This document shows positions 56,308-64,000 of a stretch of 64,000 bases of DNA, piece by piece; position 1 is the stretch's first letter, and each line of letters starts with the position of its first letter. The notes below the pieces were generated by a model, which saw only the letters and a program-made list of their open reading frames with translations, was not told the DNA's origin and ran no database searches. The DNA is from Sipunculus nudus (taxonomy: Eukaryota; Annelida; Sipuncula; Golfingiida; Sipunculidae). Position numbers and translations under genes: made by a program. The DNA lies in assembly GCA_026874595.1 (NCBI GenBank), contig CM049314.1, forward strand, positions 30,021,729 through 30,085,728, given 5' to 3'.

Positions 56308-57422
56308 GCTGCACTGTAGGTGCCCAGTCCAGTTTCTGTGCGCTAGAAATGACACATTCTGACCTCGGAAATTCCAGTCATTATGATAAATACAACGCAT
56401 AGAAAGTTGGAGACAGGTACCTGAACTGGTTCGGTTTTCCTATCTGACCGTAAGTCTGACAGCATTCAAACTTATGAGTGAATATCCAATGGATTTTGTG
56501 GAAGGATTGGCCAAGGATGATCAAGGAACAATTGATTAAATATGGAGCACGGTTAGTTAAAATGTGGGCGTATCTGCCACGGAACCTGGTTCAGATGTTG
56601 GCAGATGTACATGCATACTCTGAATGCTTATTTGAGTTGTGTATGATAGCGAATATTTCGTACACGAAAGAGTGGGTGATGGTTCATGAAATTACTACAT
56701 ACCAGGGGCGGATCCAGGATTTAGGAAAAAGGGGGGGGGGGGGGCAGGACGCAAACTTTTGTCTGAAGCCTTTAAAAAAGTTGTTTCTGATAAAAGGGGG
56801 GGGGGGGGTCCGGACCCCCTGGACCCCCCCCCCCCCCTTGCATCCGCTTCTGCATGTACAACATATCAAGTGGAGTTACTTTGGATTATGGCAGAAAGAA
56901 GGCAGAGATTAACCAGCTCGTCGTCTCTGGCGTGTGTTCCATTGGCCGAGTTTATAACCTATAATTTCTTATAGACGTATTTTACCTCTGTTTTATTCAA
57001 TGTTTAGATATCTTTTGAACAGATATACATCCACATATGCGAACAAATAAACAAACATTTAAAGCCTAGGGCTAAAAGTCAGACAAGGGCGAACATTTGA
57101 TCTCTGTCTAGATTCAAAATAATTGCCATTTTTTTTACGTCTATGATTGTTTTAATTAATGTGCCTGTTTTATTCTAGGTTTGACGATCATTACTGGCTA
57201 CTGGATGTGACACTGGACTGCTCGTTGGATGAGAAAGGTTGGTTTGACGTCAGAGGGTATTTACCTGGCCGTTGGTGGGAACAATATATTTTGCCGGTGG
57301 CGACGTGCGGCGGCACCGCCGGAGGTACAATACCTTACCAGTCACTGAACCATAATGCACGGTGTGGATACGTCAACATCTTCACCTGGGGCACGCCTGG
57401 CTGTACCATCAACAGCTTCTAA
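56308..57422 (+). pseudogene. Amylase C remnant: C-terminal-domain exons 7 and 8 only
   Basis: The exon 7 relic (56308-56435) starts at an intact acceptor ATTACAG and aligns with SSHYDKYNA...KVGDRYLNWFG. The conserved Trp after NA is a TAG stop (56400-56402), and homology ceases after about 128 of 232 bases without a donor. Exon 8 (57179-57422) is fully open: acceptor TATTCTAG, phase 2, HYWLLDVTLDCSLDEKGWFD, CGGTAGG, RCGYVNIFTWGTPGCTINSF and stop. A hAT-like element lies between them. AATAAA follows at 57577-57582. No catalytic-domain exons were found between the gypsy element and here. Confidence 0.85.
56703..56852 (-). mobile_element. hAT-like non-autonomous element (copy 2)
   Basis: CAGGGGCGGATCCAGGATTT on the left and GCATCCGCTTCTG on the right. 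It is the reverse-complement counterpart of 2650-2853, shorter by about 50 bases. Poly-G and poly-C runs occupy the middle. It lies in the intron between the two amylase C exons. Confidence 0.6.
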
Positions 57423-57841
57423 AGAGTACTCATCTGTACCATCAAAAATTTCTAAAGAGTACTCATCTGAACCAACAACATCCTCTGAGGATCACTGAAT
57501 TGTAGTTATTACAGTCCCCAAGGATTTCTTTTTTCTCACAAGAGAGCACTATTTTAACCAAAGCGTTTAAAGGTTAAATAAATGTTGTACAGAAAAACAG
57601 TGTGATGTTCTGAAAGCAGGTTTATGTGAATGTAAGTCCTGTTGCTGCTTGTTAATGTCCTGAAGTAGTGTAAAACACAACTAACCCAGAAAAGAACAGG
57701 GCAACCTATTTACATGCCTTCGAATAAAGCCTTCATTTTTTTTGGTCACTATGTCTCCAGTGGATAATTATGATGACACTGCATATCAGGTCATTGTAAA
57801 GAATACTTTCCCACGAAACGAAAGCAAAGAAGACATTCCAT

Positions 57842-58360
57842 CCATTTAAAGGGACCTTTCCACGTATGAATCATGTTGAGTTAACTAAAAAAATACCGTC
57901 CTCTCTTTGGAATAAATGGTACCTGCCGAAATAATTTACTGAAATCGTTGGCGCACTCCTGTACATGAGTGTTAAAAGAGTGGGCCTGGCTTGATTATTG
58001 GCGCGAACATAAACGAAGCGGGAACTCGACCTGCGTTTTCCGTTTTCTTTTCAGGCACCCATTATATCACAACTGTGAACATTCATCAGTTCATGTTTTG
58101 ACTACACCAAAGTTCTATCCTGCATGCGCAATTTAGGACCCCCGGTCACTCGACCCTGTTATGGTAAACAGACACACAACGACCGTGTTTACTCACACGC
58201 AGAACAATGACAAAGTCTTCAGCAGCTGAAGGGAAGGCACTGATACCGTGTATTGGGATGGTTTAGCTGGGGAAACTTTTGAAACAAGCATAAACTGAAC
58301 TGACGTGAAAGTGTGAAAGAATAGGCATAATATGCTCCTGATTATGTCTTTTTAATATTA
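57842..58360 (+). repeat. Interspersed repeat family R1, copy 3
   Basis: Begins TTAAAGGGACCTTTCCACG and shares its landmark order with 46427-47230. The end part also matches 1-250. Confidence 0.6.
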
Positions 58361-59139
58361 TGATTACAAAGGCGGGCCTTCAGCTTTTCACTTCTCTATT
58401 CCATATTCCATCATCCGAGGTTCGACAGCGGCTACTTCATCTGCAGAAATAGGGGCAAAGTTACTTGGTGTGTATATAGGAAAGGGGGAATGGGGCACAA
58501 CAACAAAGCTATAAGAAAGCCCTTGATATTGAGCAACTTGTTAACGGTTCATTACGTGTTATATTACAAACCTTGTGTAAGGTCTAGTTAAAGCAACAGA
58601 AATGAAAGCCAGCCAACCAGTTGCCTCCAAATCTGCACAAACATGACAACATGTAATACTTGCGGATTTTGGATATATCTGGAGGTCCAATGAACATTCT
58701 CTGAGAGTATTTGTAGATCAGCCATTTTATCAGTTGTAGAGTCCCTCATATTACAAAAATGTGTAAAAAAACAAGTTGACTGCCATTCGTCTTAATATGT
58801 TGAATATACAACGTTCAGCTGGATACCGTAGCAGTTCTCTCGATCCGCACTTTAACTACGCTAAAATTCTTTTTCACCATCTCCATGACAGAGCCCTGTA
58901 TTCTATTTCATAGCGACGCTTCTTCTTGAAGCAAAACAAGTGACCCATGGATCATGACGCTCAGCTGACTGACATGTTGACAATATGTCCTTGTACAGGA
59001 AACTAAATAAGATTATATAGGTGGCATCATCATTCATGCATATTAGCTTAAGTTCATCAAGACCCATTAGCACACCGAATTTGATGACAATCCAACCAGC
59101 CTTTCCTGAGTAACCTGGCAATTTGTGTGTATTTCTCAT

Positions 59140-59940
59140 TACTTCCGGGATGCTCAAACATACCCCAAATCTCTGAGAATATAGGTCACAGTGACCCAAT
59201 TTCAGGTTTTGGGGGGAGAACTTTTGAGGAACTCTCAGGATGCCAAGAGAGAATATTCTGCGCCCAATGGTTATGATTTGTGCCCTACTTTTTCTGGGGT
59301 ATGCTTATGACCCCCATTGCTGATAGAATATGGGTAACGGAGACCTGATTTCATGTTTCCAAGGAGACTTTTCATGGACCTCCCTGGATTTTAAGTTAGG
59401 AGTTTCTAGGTCCAATGGTTATAATGTGTGCCCTGCTTTGGTATCAAATTTTCAATCATGCTAAGGGTGCTTATAAGCCCCATAGCTCAAAGACCCCCCT
59501 GTTCTGTTAACAGATGACCGCATCCTAAAAGGTCTCCAAAATAGAGAAAAAAATTCGTAAAAAAAAATACAGGTGGCGCCACCAGTCTGCAGAAAGTGGT
59601 GAAACGTTCCATGACCAATATCCATGCAAAAAATCATGGTTATCAATGCAATAGTTGTTCAGAGACTTGAGCTTTTGTATCAAATTTTCCATTATTCCGG
59701 GGGGTAGTTCAGAGCCACATAGCTCAAAGAATATGGGTAACAGAGACCTTATTCCAGGTTTCCACATAGACTTTTTATGGGCCTCCCTGCATATCAAGAG
59801 AGAAGATTCCAGGTCCAGCGGTTACGATTTGTGCCCTGTTAACGGGCAGATGGCCGGATCGGCGGACGGTCGGACGGACGACGGACAAAGGGTGATCGCT
59901 ATAGCTCAGATGACTTACAGTCAGCTGAGCTAATAAAAAT
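59140..59940 (+). repeat. Interspersed element with ~150-bp internal repeats and GGACGGACG tail
   Basis: Three diverged units share GAATATGGGTAAC(A/G)GAGACC, AGGTTTCCA...GACTTTT, GG(G/A)CCTCCCTG and GGTCCA(A/G)(C/T)GGTTA(C/T)(A/G)ATTTGTGCCCT. The last unit passes into CGGACGGTCGGACGGACGAC and CTATAGCTCA...GTCAGCTGAGCTAATAAAAA, an end style common in molluscan dispersed repeats. Confidence 0.5.
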
Positions 59941-60662
59941 ATAAGGACTGCAGCAGTAAATCATACAGTATAAAATACTTCCCTGATGGTAATTAAAAGA
60001 TCTGAAATTGACCTAATCCATGAACTTTACTTGACCTTAATAGCATATTCATTTAATGAATTATCATGAACATAACTGTTCCGTGCAGCCAATCAGGTCG
60101 CCGGTATTACTGTAAACCGTGAATCACCTGAAAATATTAAAATTTGCATAATTTGGGAGAGTTCTGAAACAGAACCCGTGTAGTCTGCACCAGTACTCAT
60201 GTCGGCATGTTTATCGGGATATTTTTTATACAATGGAGACAGTATAAAAAGTTCTAGACCAATGGTTGTAGGAGCCATTCCTCCTACTGAGCGATCAATA
60301 ATGTCTCACCTGTATTAAATTCGTTTGAGACACATAATTCAAAATATTGCAAGACGGTTCACAATGACTCCGACATATTCATCAGTGCAGCGATTACAGT
60401 AGATGACGTCAGTCAATGCGGCGTCTCCGTCACCGACCATTGTTACGTCATATTGTCTGGTAAAGAGCTCTCGCAATGATGACCTGTGTAGGAGCGTTTT
60501 CGGGGCTCATTATAATAATTTGGTCAAAAGGGCGGGGAATAAGGGCTCTGATGCTGAAGTCAATTCGGGGCGATGTTTGTTCATTGATATTTCTAAAACA
60601 ATTTGTTATGATATGTACGGTAACATTTTGAATGGCATTTTTCCTGGTTCTCCTCATAAAAC

Positions 60663-60717
<55 letters not shown>
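60663..60717. repeat. (TA)n microsatellite
   Basis: Uninterrupted TA run of about 55 bases. Open frames through it on both strands have no other support. Confidence 0.9.
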
Positions 60718-60722
<5 letters not shown>

Positions 60723-61236
60723 GTATCCAAAACAACCATCTCAATCAATTTATCGTGCCAGTATAGCATTAAAATGGGCTCATTTGCAGATTTGCTCATT
60801 TGCCAGAGAAGCACCCGATTTTTTTATATGAAACATCAAAATCTCAAACACATTAAGGAATATAACAATGAAGCTTAGACAAATACATTATCTGGATGCA
60901 AGAGGATCCACTCCTCCGACCAAACTGTAAAAAACAAGAATTGCTTCACGAGCCAAAATAATATGGTTTCGGCGATCCCAGAATCATGCAAAAGATCAGA
61001 ACTATCGAAAGAAATAACCGATCTTGATAACTGAGATCTCAACCAACATCCGTAAGTAATTGCCGAGTTCCCCAATATATCCGAGAAGTGAACGACCTGC
61101 TGACCTTACAGCACAAGTACACGTGTTGTGTAATGATACCTGGCACTTTTATCTGTTATAACCATTTGCAACTGTTCTGTCTCACGAGTTCTATTCATCA
61201 TTACAACAAGTACAGTTGGAGGTGCTCGGTTAAAGC

Positions 61237-63991
61237 ATGGTTGTTCACATCGCTGTCATTATAGGTAAGTAGCAGGACCTCATCGAAAAACAGCGTTTGC
61301 TGAGTGAGCTATCCTATTGAAATATAATGTAATAAATGAATAAATGAATTTTGATGAAATTTTGTGGGGTTAGGAGAGTATTAATACTATTATGAAGGTA
61401 TTCCGAATCACCATAATATGCGTTTAAATCACAGGATTCTATCGCATTGTCAGATACGGCTGGTTCCTTATACTTTCATAATAATTAAACATCGATATTT
61501 TTGGGGCGGCTTTTTGTGAAGGTGACTCAGGCTAGGGTTGTTGACACCGTAGACTTTCGATGAGGTTTTGGATGAGGGATTAGTGGTGTCTGTCTTCTTA
61601 CTTCCTAAGATTTCTCGGACCAGTACCACCGAGGGTCTTGAGCAGCAACTCACTACGATATTCCAGAAACCATGATAACAAAATCATGGTACCACACGGA
61701 ATGCTACCTCACGCAATGAGCGAGAAATTACATAATGTATGACTCTGTGTTATCAAAGTAGCATATAAGGGTGATCGAGACGGAACTTGGCTGTTGTTTT
61801 TTATGACCTGAGGACCAGATCCTTCTCAAAGCTCTCTAGGGCATACACACAGACCTAAAATAGCACCTAAAATGAAGCATATTTAATTTGCATCACTAAA
61901 GTATTGCATAATTGGTACCTTACTGTTAAATATACTCAAAATAATCAGCACACAAGATTTCTGGTCAACCCATGTTCCTATTTATGATTCTAATCCCCTT
62001 ATGAATTTATGAAGAATAATTAAAAGTTAAATTTAGCAATGAGTAGTGTTAATTATATTGCAGAATTTGTTTAATCGATATTCTGAGAATATCAAGCCAA
62101 GAAATCGACAATATTCTCTAAGAAGTTTGATCTGGGATATTCGTAGTCTGTTTTCTGGCCCTATTGTACTTCTGTCCACCAGCAGGCTTTGTGCGCACTA
62201 TAGACATTTAAACGAGGTGACCAGTAAGGGCGCTTATCCTTTGCCGAAACTATCAGATGTAACCAACGGTACGTTGTGGGATGCAGAGTGGTTAAGATCC
62301 TTTGACCTCACTTGTGGCTACTGGTAGGTCAGCGTGGTGTAGAAAGACCGAAGACGGCGTTTACCAGCAGTGAGGGCAAATAACGAGTTAAATGACATTC
62401 GATATGAGCAACTCTCCGCCACCTTTTCCAGGTAAAAGCAACTGATGCTAAGAGGACTGCATTAAGAATGATGCCTTGTATACTTTGACGACGACGTTGG
62501 TAGTGCAAACTATGACCACCTTAGACTAACTTGAAGATTGTATTTGGCAGCGTAGATTAGCTCGAACAAAACTGAAAGTGTATGTTTTCCATCCCAGTGC
62601 ATGTGAAGTGCGTCTAGAAAGAGGAATGTGTTAACTAAACAAGACACAGTGTTCTGAAATGGATGATTGTATTTCTTAAGGGAGGAGCTTTCTGAGCTTC
62701 GCTTAATTTCTTTGGCCATTCATTCAGAAGAATGAAAATATCGCATCCCCCCCCCCCCCCCCAATGTATTGACTGTGAGAGGGCCTTCCTACATTTGAAG
62801 CAGAAGCTGGCTACATCACCTGTCTTGCCCTACTTTCGCCCGAAGGACAAGGACCCCAGAAGTCACAGATCCAGGTTGGCAAGACCGAATCGAAGATTAT
62901 GTGAGCAATTGCAAGGCTCTGCGTTCGGTCCAGCTAAAATACTGCATACAGCGGAAGCATTTGTGAGACACTTGCGCGGGTATATGCTGAAAAGAAGCAA
63001 AACAATTTACGTACTAGAAATGTACCACTTTTCTGTTCAGGAACCAAAATTAGAAAAGCATATAGGCTTCTTCGATATCTACTAGAGAGCCCATACGTAC
63101 AAATACGTTGATGTGGACAACCGAAACAGACACAAAGCCGGATGCTCGGTCAAGATTGCTGGATAACTGGAGAATTAGTCAGCTGCCTCAACTCCGATTA
63201 AAAGATCTAGATATCACTGAGTTCGAATAAAAAGAAAGGTGGATATGTTCGATCATCCAAAGTAGCATAAAATCTCTCACTAGGGGGCTAGTAGGGGCAA
63301 GATCTGAAGGCCTAAAGGAGCTAATAAAATATGCTGAAAATCAAGAATGAATTTTTCTTACGGAAATTTTGTCAAGGTACCAGAATAATCAAGATCTGTC
63401 AGTTAGTTCCTCTGGAAGGGATACGTATAAAAATTATATGCAGCTGCACGATCACAAATGAGTGGACATCTTGGAGTAACTAAGCGTAAAAACACCATAA
63501 AAAATGCTTCTATGAAGAGGCGTATATGGCTCTAAATAGAATCGTCTTGCATATCTTGGGACCCCTGACAAAATCCCGATCTGGGATTCAATACGTTTGA
63601 TGATAGGATACTTTGCATTAAGTGGAGAGCCCTTTGTTCTAGACTGTCATGGGGCGCTGACTGAGTAGTTGCAGATGAGGGGGTCTCGATTGCATAATTA
63701 TTTATTGTTTATTTTGTGATTGTGTAACTAATAAGTGGTGGGGATATATACATCCATACCCCCTGTATTGACGCCCCTTTATATTCATGAATTTTAATAA
63801 TTTATTTTCAATCAACATCTTATTCATTTATTGACGTTTCGGCAGGCCTCCTGCAGGGGGCGTTGGCTTCCAGTCAGCCGACGTGTGCTGAAGGTCGTGG
63901 CGTCATTGTCCATCTGTTTAACTGGAAGTGGACAGACATTGCGAATGAATGTGAGCGTTATCTCGGTCCAAAGGGATTCTGTTGCGTACAG
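61237..63991 (+). CDS. Alpha-amylase D, first two exons (runs off right edge)
   Basis: Exon 1 (61237-61264) is ATG plus eight codons plus one base, ending ATTATAG|gtaagt in phase 1. Exon 2 (63846-63991) is 146 bases like that of copy B, with acceptor TTTCGGCAG and donor GTACAG|gtcagg. Joined, they give a classical signal peptide ([17 protein letters not shown], cleavage likely before SSQ) and the barrel start [21 protein letters not shown] nearer acceptor at 63856 would put the exon in the wrong phase, so 63846 was chosen. All catalytic residues lie outside the window. Intron 1 holds a decayed gypsy fragment. I am confident in exon 2 and moderately so in exon 1. Confidence 0.8.
62085..63530 (+). 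pseudogene. Degenerate Ty3/gypsy pol relic in amylase D intron 1
   Basis: Pieces in order, in shifting frames with stops: [20 protein letters not shown] and [10 protein letters not shown] (RT), [20 protein letters not shown] (RT/RNase H connection) and [11 protein letters not shown] (integrase zinc-binding start). The relic is unrelated in detail to the gypsy element at 24095 and much older. No LTRs were seen. Confidence 0.7.
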
Positions 63992-64000
63992 GTCAGGCAA

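Larger units (their letters stand above)
57583..61236. other. Intergenic stretch C to D
   Basis: Contains the R1 copy at 57842, the ~150-bp repeat block at 59140 and the TA microsatellite at 60663. No gene is recognised before the proposed exon 1 of copy D. Confidence 0.5.

Noticed and set aside
60403-60831. 142-residue frame near the TA microsatellite
   Set aside because: It runs through (TA)n as an Ile/Tyr repeat and has no recognisable domain or splice support.
61187-61230. Possible relic of amylase exon 7 (CATTACAACAAGTACA resembles HYNKY codons)
   Set aside because: The match is only about 16 bases without the flanking exon; it falls in the likely 5' UTR of copy D and may be chance.

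Overview
The window reads as an AT-rich, intron-rich animal genome, most likely a mollusc (probably a bivalve; another lophotrochozoan is possible). The protein-coding content is a tandem cluster of secreted animal-type alpha-amylases (GH13) that carry the extra C-terminal domain known from several bilaterian amylases. Everything else is mobile or tandem-repeat DNA: hAT-like non-autonomous elements, tRNA-derived SINE-like elements, TA microsatellites, a young Ty3/gypsy retrotransposon, an old gypsy relic, and a 25.6-kb satellite-filled insertion.

Layout. Amylase A (3697-9120) has only its catalytic-core exon and three C-terminal-domain exons here; its 5' exons lie left of the window. Amylase B (14074-23865) can be assembled as eight exons giving an exactly in-frame 751-residue protein, but its active site is altered (catalytic Asp replaced by Ser, two substrate His replaced). 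Amylase C (56308-57422) is a remnant of the C-terminal domain only, with a nonsense codon in one exon. Amylase D (61237-63991) begins with a 28-base signal-peptide exon and its second exon, then runs off the right edge. Exon lengths and intron phases agree between copies, so they are duplicates of one gene.

Between B and C lies a Ty3/gypsy LTR retrotransposon (24095-54618) whose two 128-bp LTRs differ at two positions. It is split between RNase H and integrase by a 25,577-bp insertion bounded by perfect 20-bp terminal inverted repeats (27297-27316 and 52854-52873). The insertion has no recognisable transposase of its own. It is built of three satellite families: array 1 (about 10.5 kb; 100-139 bp monomers, each with a 19-base palindrome, organised in its right part into a 14-monomer, ~1.4-kb higher-order repeat), array 2 (77-bp monomers with a telomere-like hairpin GGGTTA-CCC-TAACCC) and array 3 (three ~241-bp units). 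Array 2 is itself interrupted by a pogo/Tc1-like element with a TA target duplication and by a 2.4-kb AT-rich segment. The sequence therefore records a nested history: gypsy insertion next to amylase B, arrival of a satellite-bearing TIR element, local amplification, then pogo insertion.

The amylases would be secreted digestive enzymes hydrolysing alpha-1,4-glucan. Copy A keeps the catalytic triad, copy B looks like a pseudoenzyme, copy C is decaying and copy D is too incomplete to judge. The two strongest leads are the TIR element made of higher-order satellites and the open but catalytically altered amylase B.
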